Below the pieces are notes generated by a model. The model did not search any database. It saw nothing but the letters and a program-made list of their open reading frames with translations, and was not told where the DNA came from. A DNA stretch of 63,398 nt from an uncultured Thioclava sp. GTDB taxonomy: Bacteria; Pseudomonadota; Alphaproteobacteria; Rhodobacterales; Rhodobacteraceae. The stretch lies in contig NZ_CAJYBT010000020.1 in NCBI RefSeq assembly GCF_913064665.1, forward strand, positions 1-63,398, given 5' to 3'. Positions 26,573 to 34,792 of the stretch are shown here, in pieces (the stretch's first letter is position 1; every line of letters begins with the position of its first letter). The position numbers were made by a program, and so were the translations under genes.

Positions 26573-27235
26573 GTGGTTTTTAGGCGGCGCGAAAAGCGAA
26601 GCGTTCTAGAGAACCTGCGCGAGGCGGTCTGGCCGCGCTCGGGGTGGGGCCGTGCTTTTCAATACGTCAAACACCGCGTAAATCGCCTGCCAGATCGACC
26701 CCACCGCATTGCGCGCGGCGTCTGGGCCGGGGTGTTGGTGTCGTTCACCCCGTTCTTCGGGTTTCACTTTCTGTCCGCCGCAGCGGTCGCGTGGATCATC
26801 CGCGGCAATATCTTGGCGGCATTGCTGGCGACCTTTTTTGGCAATCCGATAAGCTTTCCCATCATCGCGGTGTTCTCGGTCAAGCTGGGCCACTACATCC
26901 TTGGAGGGCGACTGGATAGCGGGCATCCCGAGGGCTTGCTGCGCACGTTTCAGGCGGCCAGCCATGATTTGCTGCACAATTTCTGGGCCATGTTCACGCC
27001 AGATCATGCGGAATGGGGTGGGCTGGAGCGGTTTTTCACCGATGTCTGGCTGCCCTATCTGGTGGGGGGGATTGCGCCGGGGATCATCGCGGCGACGATT
27101 TGCTATTATGTCTCGCTTCCCATCATCACCGCCTATCAGAACCGCCGTCGTACCCGGCTGAAAGAGCGGCTGGAAAAAATCCGCGCCAAGATCAAACGCG
27201 ACGATAAAAACGGCGAGAAAAAGCCCCGCGAATAG
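26573..27235 (+). CDS. DUF2062 membrane protein
   Basis: A 220-residue protein with GTG start behind GGGGAGAGAAGC. The DUF2062 core spans about residues 45-185: ARGVWAGVLVSFTPFFGFHF, then AALLATFFGNPISFP and a C-terminal hydrophobic hairpin, followed by a strongly basic tail (RRRTRLKERLEKIRAKIKR). DUF2062 proteins are inner-membrane and functionally uncharacterised. It lies 30 nt after rsh; in relatives the same gene follows rsh, suggesting cotranscription. Confidence 0.9.
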   Translation: MVFRRREKRSVLENLREAVWPRSGWGRAFQYVKHRVNRLPDRPHRIARGVWAGVLVSFTPFFGFHFLSAAAVAWIIRGNILAALLATFFGNPISFPIIAVFSVKLGHYILGGRLDSGHPEGLLRTFQAASHDLLHNFWAMFTPDHAEWGGLERFFTDVWLPYLVGGIAPGIIAATICYYVSLPIITAYQNRRRTRLKERLEKIRAKIKRDDKNGEKKPRE

Positions 27236-27247
27236 GCTTTTTGCCGA

Positions 27248-27493
27248 TCAGGGTCGGCCCTTGGCCGCCCCCGCTTCACTAAGGCGATAGCCGCGCGTCT
27301 GGGCGTGGCGCCGGGCCGTTTCGGCGACGCTCACCGCGTCGCGCAGATTGGAAAACCAGCGCAAGCATTGGCGACCCGCGCGCCCATGCTGGCCCCATTC
27401 GCGCAGCACTGTGTATTCCCCGAACAAATTGTCGGAGATCTCAACGCGGTAGAAACGCCGCGTATTCGGCGTGTGCAATATGAGGTTGAGCAT
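27248..27493 (-). CDS. Small WGR-domain protein
   Basis: An 81-residue protein consisting only of a WGR domain: RFYRVEISDNLFGEYTVLRE, then WGQHGRAGRQ, near residues 13-43. WGR domains in larger proteins (PARP, MolR) contact DNA or protein partners. Stand-alone versions like this one occur widely in alphaproteobacteria without known function. The start at 27493 has GGGAG eight bases upstream. It converges with DUF2062 across a 12-nt gap. Confidence 0.85.
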   Translation of the reverse strand: MLNLILHTPNTRRFYRVEISDNLFGEYTVLREWGQHGRAGRQCLRWFSNLRDAVSVAETARRHAQTRGYRLSEAGAAKGRP

Positions 27494-27528
27494 GGCAGTG
27501 CTCCCGCATCCCAGTTTTGTGAACTGAA

Positions 27529-27738
27529 TCAGAGACGCGCGCCCTTTGCCAGCGAAAAAGGGTTAACGAAAAGGGCCGCGCGTTCTGCGACCGAACCTTT
27601 TGCGACATCGGTGAAATCGCCCAGATTGTCGCCCATCAACAGCGCGACGCGGTAATCCTTGGTGCGGTTGGGGATGTAGAAAATCTTCACGCCTTTGGAA
27701 GTCGCATATTTCAGGAAATCGACCGCGCAGCGCCTCAA
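27529..27738 (-). pseudogene. Fragment of an e(P4)-type 5'-nucleotidase/acid phosphatase
   Basis: Only 69 codons. AVDFLKYATSKGVKIFYIPN then RTKDYRVA, followed directly by LLMGDNLGDFTDVAKGSVAE. In intact e(P4) HAD phosphatases these two blocks are separated by roughly 50-60 residues, and an N-terminal lipoprotein half with the catalytic DxD precedes them. Here the N-terminal half, the middle and the C-terminal end are missing, so it is a deletion remnant. No ribosome site is convincing. Confidence 0.75.
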
Positions 27739-27791
27739 AAAGGCACTGCAGATGCAAGAACTGCAAGCGCGCGAGTTGCCTTGGCGTGAGC

Positions 27792-28502
27792 CTAGCTCCA
27801 GCGAACCTCGCCCAAAAAGATATAGCCTGCGCCGTAGATCGTCTTGATCAGTCGGGGATTTTTCGGATCTTCCCCAAGCTTGGTGCGCAGTCGTGAGATC
27901 CGCACATCCATCGCGCGATCAAAGCTGTCGCCTGCCGCACCGCCTAAGCTTTCCTGCATCTGCGCGCGGCTGATCAGGCGGTTCGGGCTTTCGAGAAATA
28001 GACGCAGAACCTCGCCCTCGGCATGGCTGAAGGAGGTCTCGTGTCCGGTCTCATCGACAAGCATATAGCGGTCGAAATGCGCCTTCCAGCCCGCGAAACT
28101 GGCGCTGTTGGCCGTGTTCGCCGCCCCCGAACGCCCCTTGCGCAGCCGGGCGCGAATGCGCGCGACGACCTCGGCGGGATCAAAGGGCTTGATGATGTAG
28201 TCATCCGCGCCCAGCTCAAGCCCCGTCACCCGGTCTTGCACTTGCGCGCGCCCCGAGATGATGATGATCGCCGCCCCGGATTCCAGCGCCAGACGATGCA
28301 CCAGCGCCAGCCCGTCGCGATCGGGCAAACCCAGATCGACAAGGCAGACATCGGGCGCGGTGCGGCGCAGCGCGGCCTCGAACTCGGTCGCGCGCCCGTA
28401 ACAGGTGGTGCGAAACCCCGCCTCTTGCAGCGCATCCGACAGCATCCGGCGAATTTCCGGCTCATCATCAAGAATCGCGACATGGGGTTGATCGGCGGTC
28501 AT
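27792..28502 (-). CDS. OmpR-family response regulator
   Basis: A 236-residue regulator. The receiver domain has ILDDEPEIRR, phospho-Asp D56 in LVDLGLPDRDG, and Lys105 in IIKPFDP. It is followed by a winged-helix DNA-binding domain (about 140-232: FSHAEGEVLRLF, VRISRLRTKL, TIYGAGYIF). Its start overlaps the stop of the hybrid kinase gene (ATGA), so the pair is one two-component system. The divergently transcribed acyl-CoA synthetase/Liv operon is the probable target; tandem 11-bp repeats in the shared upstream region fit OmpR-type binding. Confidence 0.93.
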   Translation of the reverse strand: MTADQPHVAILDDEPEIRRMLSDALQEAGFRTTCYGRATEFEAALRRTAPDVCLVDLGLPDRDGLALVHRLALESGAAIIIISGRAQVQDRVTGLELGADDYIIKPFDPAEVVARIRARLRKGRSGAANTANSASFAGWKAHFDRYMLVDETGHETSFSHAEGEVLRLFLESPNRLISRAQMQESLGGAAGDSFDRAMDVRISRLRTKLGEDPKNPRLIKTIYGAGYIFLGEVRWS

Positions 28503-30403
28503 GGTCTGGGTCCAGCAAGAAACGCGCCAAGATGTGCGGCGTCAAAGGGTTTCTGGATGACGGGGCAGGGGGCCGCCAAGCGCAGCGCATCCCCCGGAGG
28601 CAGCGACGTCATCAAGATCACTGGCACCTGATCGCCGATTGCGTGTGCAAGGTCCACCCCTGTGCGCGATCCGGCGAGTTGAATATCTGATAATACGAGA
28701 TTGATATCAGGCAGCGCCATCAGGGCCAGCGCCTCGGTCACGTTGCGCGCTTCGATGATAGTGTGGTCCATCGCGCGCAACATATCGCGGGTCGTGGTGC
28801 GAATATCTTCGTCATCCTCGACCAACAGCACCAGCATCGGCGTGGTGGACACCGCCGCAGGGCGCAAAGGCAGGCGCAGCGTCACTCGTGCGCCTTCGGG
28901 CATGTTGGTCAGCCGCACCGTGCCGCCTGCCAGCTTGGTTTGATCATAGACCATCGACAGGCCCAGGCCCGACCCCTCGCTACCCTTGGTGGTAAAAAAC
29001 GGATCGAGTGCATGGCTGAGCGCCGTCGGTGAAAACCCGGGCCCCTCATCGCTGACGGAAATTTCCACCCAAGTATCGCGCACCGGATGGGCCGCGATGC
29101 GGATGCATCCGCCCGTGTCGCGCATCGCGTCATTGGCGTTCAAGATCAGATTGAGAATGCTGTCTTGCAACGGGCCGGGGTCAAGCAAGACCGGGCTGTC
29201 CAGCCCATCTATCGCGATCTCAAGGCGGACCGCCTCGCGCAAGGTTGGCCCCGCCATCGCGGCCAGATCGTCAAACAGATCGGCGAGGACAACAGCTTGT
29301 GGACGCAATTCGCGCGGGCCGGAAATCGCGGCGAGGCGGTCCAGCAAAGTGCCGCCGCGCCGCGCCGCGCCCAAGGTCGCGCGGATCGCGTCTTGCGCGT
29401 CTTCCGGCAGGCCTTCCATGCGCTCCAGCCGACCTTGCAGCCCCAGAATGATCGTCAGCAGATTGGCGAAATCATGCGCGAGCCCTGACGACAGTTTGGC
29501 GGCCAATTCGCGCTTGGCGGTCTGGGCAAGGGCGGCACGCGCCTGCGCCTCATCGGTCACATCGGTGGACAGGATGAACACGCCCCCCACCGGGCCCGTA
29601 CCAATTCGGTCGGGCGTCAGCGCGATGCGGATGCGCCGCCCCGAAGGGTCATGCGTAATCTCGATCACGCTCGCCTCGCCATCCAAGGCGCGTTCAAACG
29701 CGGGGCGAATTTTGGCGAATGTCGCAACCCCCAGCGCATCGCTTGCCTCTTGTCCAACGACATCGGCATGGGATCCGGGCATCACCGAAGACAGTTTGCG
29801 ATTGGAAAACGTATAGACGAAATTGCGATCCATATGGGCGATATGGGCGGGCATCATCTCGGTTACTTGTCGGGTGCGCGCCTCGGTGATGGTGAGCTGG
29901 CGCTGGGTCTCTTGCAGCGCGGCATTGGTCGCGCCCAAGGCGCGGTTGGCGGCGCCCAACGCCTCGGCATGATCGAGCACCTGTTCGGACAGTTCCTCAG
30001 ATCGGGCACGCAGCAACGCCTCTTGGCGTTTGATCTCGGTGATGTCGGTATAGACGGTGATCCAGCCGCCTTGCGGCAGTGGTGCGCCCTCAACCGAAAT
30101 TGTGCGGCCATTGGCGCGGGTGCGCTCCATGTAATGCGGGGCGAAGGCGCGCGCGGTTTCCACGCGGTCGCGCACGGCAGCCTCGATATCGTCCACCGGG
30201 CCATATTCGCCCTGCTGCACCAGATAGCGCACGGTATCCTCAAACGAGGCCCCGGGCTGGGTCAGCGGATCGGGGAGGTTGAACATTTCCTTATACGGCG
30301 CGTTTGACACTGCCAGGCGTAGATCACTGTCAAAGATCGACAATGCCTGAGCGATCAGGTTCAGCCCCGCCTGTGTCAGCCTGTCATGTGCGCTTTCAGC
30401 CAC
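28499..30403 (-). CDS. Hybrid PAS sensor histidine kinase with C-terminal receiver
   Basis: A 634-residue cytoplasmic kinase without membrane segments. There are two PAS-type sensor domains (about 13-125 and 180-290) with a coiled coil between them. The phospho-acceptor H310 is in LAHDFANLLT; the ATPase domain at about 400-510 has LNANDAM, DEGPGFS and GSGLGLSM. A receiver domain lies at about 520-634 (LVEDDEDI, phospho-Asp in VLSDIQLAG, Lys in IQKPFDA). The GTG start has AAGGGGGG upstream. Lack of membrane anchors implies sensing of an internal signal, possibly a product of the neighbouring CoA ligases. Confidence 0.93.
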   Translation of the reverse strand: MAESAHDRLTQAGLNLIAQALSIFDSDLRLAVSNAPYKEMFNLPDPLTQPGASFEDTVRYLVQQGEYGPVDDIEAAVRDRVETARAFAPHYMERTRANGRTISVEGAPLPQGGWITVYTDITEIKRQEALLRARSEELSEQVLDHAEALGAANRALGATNAALQETQRQLTITEARTRQVTEMMPAHIAHMDRNFVYTFSNRKLSSVMPGSHADVVGQEASDALGVATFAKIRPAFERALDGEASVIEITHDPSGRRIRIALTPDRIGTGPVGGVFILSTDVTDEAQARAALAQTAKRELAAKLSSGLAHDFANLLTIILGLQGRLERMEGLPEDAQDAIRATLGAARRGGTLLDRLAAISGPRELRPQAVVLADLFDDLAAMAGPTLREAVRLEIAIDGLDSPVLLDPGPLQDSILNLILNANDAMRDTGGCIRIAAHPVRDTWVEISVSDEGPGFSPTALSHALDPFFTTKGSEGSGLGLSMVYDQTKLAGGTVRLTNMPEGARVTLRLPLRPAAVSTTPMLVLLVEDDEDIRTTTRDMLRAMDHTIIEARNVTEALALMALPDINLVLSDIQLAGSRTGVDLAHAIGDQVPVILMTSLPPGDALRLAAPCPVIQKPFDAAHLGAFLAGPRP

Positions 30404-30500
30404 CCGTTTCCCCCCTTGGCGTGATCATGGCTAACACCCCACCGGGCCCTGCGCAAATTACGTCTTTCGAAGTTGAGCCGCGCTGTAAGAATTCGTTACA

Positions 30501-30529
30501 ATCACGAAAACATCACGAAAACTTTGACA
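30501..30529 (+). promoter_or_regulatory. Tandem 11-bp repeats adjoining a -35-like hexamer
   Basis: ATCACGAAAAC occurs twice with no gap (30501-30511, 30512-30522), immediately followed by TTTGACA, whose TTGACA (30524-30529) is a consensus -35. One repeat per helical turn is the usual layout for OmpR-family dimers activating from beside the -35. No good -10 is seen 17 nt further on, as expected for an activator-dependent promoter. It lies in the gap between the two-component system and the synthetase/Liv operon. Confidence 0.6.
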
Positions 30530-30616
30530 GCGAGCCTAGCGCCATGCCGAACTGGGCGCGGAGGATTCGCCTTGGGCGGAGAGGGACGCCGGTCAACCGG
30601 CGCGAGGGAGGATAAT

Positions 30617-32593
30617 TTGGCTGAGGCAGTCACGAAGGGGCACGAGTCTGCCCAATCGATTCCTGCGCTGTTGGCGCGCAACGTAGCCCGTTTCGGGGGC
30701 TATCCTGCCTATCGCGAAAAGGAATTCGGGATTTGGCAAAGCTGGACATGGGCCGAGACCGCCGATGAAATCCGCGCTATGGCGCTTGGGTTTCTCAGTC
30801 TTGGGGTCGAGCGTGGCGATCATATCGCGATTATCGGGCGCAACCGCCCGGCGCATTACTGGGCGATCGTGGCGGCGCAGATGTGCGGTGCTATCCCGGT
30901 ATCACTGTATCAGGACGCGGCCGCCGATGAGATGGCCTATGTGATGGACCATTGCGGCGCGCGCTTTGTTGTGGCGGGCGATCAAGAGCAGGTCGACAAG
31001 ATCCTTGAGATCGGTGATCGCATCCAAGACATCACCCATGTCATGTATACCGACAAGCGCGGCATGCGGAAATATGACCACTCGCAGATGAACGCGCTTG
31101 AAGACGTCAAGGCCGAGGGGCGCGCGGGCCATGCGCGCTATGACGCAGAGCTGGATCGCCGCATCGCCGAGCTGACTTACGACACCACCTGCGTGATGCT
31201 TTATACCTCGGGCACGACCGGTAAGCCCAAGGGCGTGGTGCTTTCGAACCGCAATATCATCGAGACCGCCAAGGCGAGTTCCGACTTCGATCATCTGGAT
31301 CACAACGACGAGGTTCTCGCCTATCTGCCGTTGGCTTGGGTGGGCGATTTCATCTTTTCCATCGGGCAAGCGTATTGGACGGGCTTCACCGTGAACTGCC
31401 CGGAATCGCCCGAGACGATGATGACGGATCTGCGCGAAATCGGGCCGACCTATTTCTTCGCCCCGCCGCGGGTATTCGAAAATCAGCTGACCACCGTGAT
31501 GATCCGTATGGAAGATGCCGGGCGGGTCAAGAAATGGCTGTTTGATCACTACATGGAGGTCGCGCGCAAGATTGGCCCAGATATTCTTGATGGCAAGCCG
31601 GTCAGCTTTGGCAAGCGGCTGTCTTATGCGCTGGGCAATCTGTTTGTTTATGGCCCGCTCAAGAACACGCTGGGCTATTCGCGTATCCGCGTCGGCTATA
31701 CGGCGGGCGAGGCGATCGGCCCCGAGATCTTCAGCTTTTACCGCTCGCTCGGGATCAATCTGAAACAGCTTTACGGGCAGACCGAAGCGTCGGTGTTCAT
31801 CACGCAACAACCCGATGGCGAGGTGCGCGCCGATACCGTGGGCGTTCCAAGCCCCGGCGTCGAGGTGCGGATCGGCGAGAATGGCGAGGTCTATTATCGC
31901 AGCCCGGGCACTTTCGTGGCCTATTACAAGAATGCCGAAAGCACCGCCTCGACCAAAGATCCCGAGGGCTGGGTGGCGACGGGCGATGCTGGTTTCTTTG
32001 AGCCCGACACAGGCCATTTGCGCATCATCGACCGCGCCAAAGACGTTGGTAAAATGTCCGATGGTCGGATGTTCGCGCCGAAATATGTCGAGAATAAACT
32101 GAAATTCTATCCCGCGATTCTGGAATCCGTGGTGTTTGGGGCGGGCCGTGACCGCTGCACCGCTTTCATCAATATCGACCTTGCGGCAGTGGGCAACTGG
32201 GCCGAGCGCAACAACATTTCCTACGCCTCATATCAAGAGCTGGCCGGTCATCCGCGTGTCTATGAAATGATCCGCGAGCATATCGAAGAGGTGAACGAGA
32301 GCGTCGCGCAAGACCCGATCCTGTCGGGCTGTCAGGTGCATCGCTTCTTGATCTTGCACAAGGAACTGGACGCCGACGATGGCGAGTTGACCCGCACCCG
32401 CAAAGTGCGCCGCAACATTATCGCCGAGAAATTCGCCGACCTGATCGGCGCGCTCTATGACGGTAGCTCGGACATCTACACCGAAACCGAAGTGACCTAC
32501 GAAGACGGCCGTAAGGGCGCGATCAAGGCCACGTTGCGGATCGAGGATGCCAAGGTCATGCCGATCAAACCAATGGCGGAGGCCGCGGAATGA
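30617..32593 (+). CDS. AMP-dependent acyl-CoA synthetase (long-chain type)
   Basis: A 658-residue adenylate-forming ligase that activates a carboxylic acid to its CoA thioester. The phosphate loop is MLYTSGTTGKPKGV near residues 193-206. GQTEASVF lies near 380 and the hinge region around TGDAGFF and IDRAKD near 455-480. It resembles the long-chain fatty-acid CoA ligase branch; the substrate is not fixed. I start at a TTG preceded by GGGAGGATAAT because no ATG has a ribosome site and the upstream extension is unlike the family. Its stop overlaps the livG start. First gene of the uptake operon. Confidence 0.88.
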   Translation: MAEAVTKGHESAQSIPALLARNVARFGGYPAYREKEFGIWQSWTWAETADEIRAMALGFLSLGVERGDHIAIIGRNRPAHYWAIVAAQMCGAIPVSLYQDAAADEMAYVMDHCGARFVVAGDQEQVDKILEIGDRIQDITHVMYTDKRGMRKYDHSQMNALEDVKAEGRAGHARYDAELDRRIAELTYDTTCVMLYTSGTTGKPKGVVLSNRNIIETAKASSDFDHLDHNDEVLAYLPLAWVGDFIFSIGQAYWTGFTVNCPESPETMMTDLREIGPTYFFAPPRVFENQLTTVMIRMEDAGRVKKWLFDHYMEVARKIGPDILDGKPVSFGKRLSYALGNLFVYGPLKNTLGYSRIRVGYTAGEAIGPEIFSFYRSLGINLKQLYGQTEASVFITQQPDGEVRADTVGVPSPGVEVRIGENGEVYYRSPGTFVAYYKNAESTASTKDPEGWVATGDAGFFEPDTGHLRIIDRAKDVGKMSDGRMFAPKYVENKLKFYPAILESVVFGAGRDRCTAFINIDLAAVGNWAERNNISYASYQELAGHPRVYEMIREHIEEVNESVAQDPILSGCQVHRFLILHKELDADDGELTRTRKVRRNIIAEKFADLIGALYDGSSDIYTETEVTYEDGRKGAIKATLRIEDAKVMPIKPMAEAAE

Positions 32594-33411
32594 ACGATAT
32601 GAGCGACGGTTACATGACCGCGGATGGCCGCCAGATTGGTGGCGTTCTGATGGAGTTGAAGAACATCACGCTGAAATTCGGCGGCGTGACCGCGATCGAG
32701 AACATCTCGTTTGACATTCGCGAAGGCGAAATTCGCGCGATCATCGGGCCGAACGGCGCGGGAAAATCTTCGATGCTGAACGTGATCTCGGGGTTCTATG
32801 TGCCCACCGAGGGCGAGGTTTGGTTCAAGGGCTACAAGCGCGGGCCGATGAAGCCCTATGAAATCGCACGCCTTGGGATTGCTCGCACGTTCCAGAACAT
32901 CGCCTTGTTCGACGGGATGTCGGTGCTCGATAACATCATGACGGGCCGCTTGACCAAGATGAAGAAGGGCCTTCTGGCGCAAGCCGGTTGGTGGTGGACG
33001 GGCGCTGCCAAGGAAGAACATGAGAACCGCGAAAAGGTAGAGCGGATTATCGACTTTCTGGAGATCCAGAATATTCGCAAAACGCCCGTCGGTCGCCTGC
33101 CTTACGGGCTGAAAAAACGGGTCGAACTGGCGCGCGCCTTGGCCGCCGAGCCGAAAATCTTGCTGCTCGATGAGCCGATGGCGGGAATGAACGTCGAAGA
33201 GAAAGAGGACATGTGCCGCTTTATCCTCGATCTCAACGATGAATTCGGCACCACCATCGTCTTGATCGAGCACGATATGGGCGTGGTCATGGATATTTCG
33301 GACCGCGTCGTCGTGATGGATTACGGCAAAAAGATTGGCGATGGCGCGCCGACTGAGGTGCGCAACAATCAGGCCGTGATCGACGCCTATCTGGGGGTGG
33401 CCCATGACTGA
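32590..33411 (+). CDS. Branched-chain-type ABC importer, ATP-binding protein (LivG family)
   Basis: A 273-residue ATPase. Walker A IIGPNGAGKSS near residue 51, the LivG-type insertion GIARTFQN near 92, signature LPYGLKKRVELARAL near 170, Walker B ILLLDEPMAGMN and the H-loop IEHDM. It also has a 20-residue N-terminal extension. Starts on the synthetase stop (ATGA). It would pair with the LivF-like ATPase at 37294 and the two permeases to power uptake. Confidence 0.93.
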   Translation: MNDMSDGYMTADGRQIGGVLMELKNITLKFGGVTAIENISFDIREGEIRAIIGPNGAGKSSMLNVISGFYVPTEGEVWFKGYKRGPMKPYEIARLGIARTFQNIALFDGMSVLDNIMTGRLTKMKKGLLAQAGWWWTGAAKEEHENREKVERIIDFLEIQNIRKTPVGRLPYGLKKRVELARALAAEPKILLLDEPMAGMNVEEKEDMCRFILDLNDEFGTTIVLIEHDMGVVMDISDRVVVMDYGKKIGDGAPTEVRNNQAVIDAYLGVAHD

Positions 33412-33452
33412 TTTCTCACAAACGCAACGCGGTCAAACCGGGGAGGCGCATC

Positions 33453-34439
33453 ATGCCTGATCAACTCGTCTATGCGATGGAAGTGACGCTGAACGGGCTG
33501 ATGGCGGGGGTGTTGTACTCGCTGGTTGCGCTTGGCTTTGTGCTAATTTTCAAGGCCTCGGGCATCTTCAATTACGCCCAAGGGGTGTTGGCGCTGTTTG
33601 CCGCGCTCACGCTGGTGGGCATCCAGAACGGCCAAGTTCCGTTCGCCCATATGATCAACGCAATGACGGGCGGGCATCTGACCAATTTCGGCTGGCAAGT
33701 GCCATCGGTGATTGCGATTTTGTTGACGGGCGTCGTGATGGTTCTGCTGGCGATCGTGATCGAGAAGCTGGTGCTCAAGCACCTCGTCAACCAAGCGCCG
33801 ATCATCTTGTTCATGGCGACCATCGGCATGGCTTATTTCCTCGAAGGCTTCGGCGATGTGATGTGGGGGGCTGATATCAAAACGCTTGATGTCGGCCTGC
33901 CCCAAGGCATCAACGAAACCATTGAGAGCCTGACCGACCGCTGGTTCGGCTATGGGTTCTTCATCGACAATCTCGATATCGTGGCGACGTTGCTCGCGAT
34001 CTTGTTGGTCACCGCGCTGACGCTGTTTTCGCAATATTCCAAGCAGGGCCGCGCCTTGCGCGCGGTGGCCGATGACCATCAGGCCGCGCTGTCAGTGGGC
34101 ATCTCGTTGCGCTTTATCTGGGTGCTGGTCTGGTCGATTGCGGGCTTTGTCGCGCTGGTTGCGGGCATCATCTGGGGCACGAAGTCGGGTGTTCAGTTCT
34201 CCCTCAGCCTGATCGCGCTCAAGGCGTTGCCGGTGTTGATGCTGGGCGGGTTTACCTCGATCCCCGGTGCGATTGTCGGCGGGTTGATCATTGGCGTTGG
34301 CGAAAAGCTGTTCGAATTCTCGATAGGTCCGATGATCGGTGGCGCCACCGAGAACTGGTTTGCCTATGTGCTGGCGCTCGTCTTCCTCGTCTTCCGTCCG
34401 CAAGGGCTGTTTGGCGAAAAGATCATCGAGAGGGTCTGA
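33453..34439 (+). CDS. Branched-chain-type ABC importer, permease (LivH family)
   Basis: A 328-residue inner-membrane permease with about eight to nine hydrophobic segments. The sequence LNGLMAGVLYSLVALGFVLI at residues 10-29 and the cytoplasmic coupling segment GRALRAVADDHQAALSVGI near 193-211 are LivH hallmarks. It is longer than E. coli LivH, with a periplasmic insertion around 60-75. The start lies 41 nt after livG. Confidence 0.92.
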   Translation: MPDQLVYAMEVTLNGLMAGVLYSLVALGFVLIFKASGIFNYAQGVLALFAALTLVGIQNGQVPFAHMINAMTGGHLTNFGWQVPSVIAILLTGVVMVLLAIVIEKLVLKHLVNQAPIILFMATIGMAYFLEGFGDVMWGADIKTLDVGLPQGINETIESLTDRWFGYGFFIDNLDIVATLLAILLVTALTLFSQYSKQGRALRAVADDHQAALSVGISLRFIWVLVWSIAGFVALVAGIIWGTKSGVQFSLSLIALKALPVLMLGGFTSIPGAIVGGLIIGVGEKLFEFSIGPMIGGATENWFAYVLALVFLVFRPQGLFGEKIIERV

Positions 34440-34572
34440 ACAATGTCACGGAGCTGTGAGAATTTTCTTGATCGGGATGCGGGGCTGCGACAAGCTGCCG
34501 CATATCGTAGCGTCAAGGCAGGGGAGGCCCGTCGTTGCGAGAGCGTAACGAGCAAAGGGAGGACCGTTGCCC

Positions 34573-34752
34573 ATGAAAATCTGTGCGACCGTATTCACCA
34601 TCGGTTGGGGGGCCGCGCTTGCCTTCGGCTGGATCGCATTGGCGGCCCCGCCAGAAGAGGCGTCACAATTGCAAACCATCAATATCGCACTGGCCGCCTT
34701 GGGCGCCGGGGCCGGGCTTTGGGCTTGGCTCAGGATACGACGCGGCTGCTGA
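34573..34752 (+). CDS. Small two-helix membrane protein inside the Liv-type operon
   Basis: A 59-residue frame (MKICATVFTIGWGAALAFGW onward) with two hydrophobic stretches, about residues 6-24 and 34-50, joined by a short acidic loop, and a basic end (LRIRRGC). GGGAGG lies upstream, at good spacing for a TTG at 34567 and slightly long for the ATG at 34573. It lies between the two permease genes on the same strand, leaving 354 nt that would otherwise be unusually empty. I recognise no family. It could be an accessory subunit of the transporter. Whether it is translated is unproven. Confidence 0.6.
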   Translation: MKICATVFTIGWGAALAFGWIALAAPPEEASQLQTINIALAALGAGAGLWAWLRIRRGC

Positions 34753-34792
34753 CGGAAGAGATCGCTCTCTTCCCAAATAAGGGGAGAGGCTA

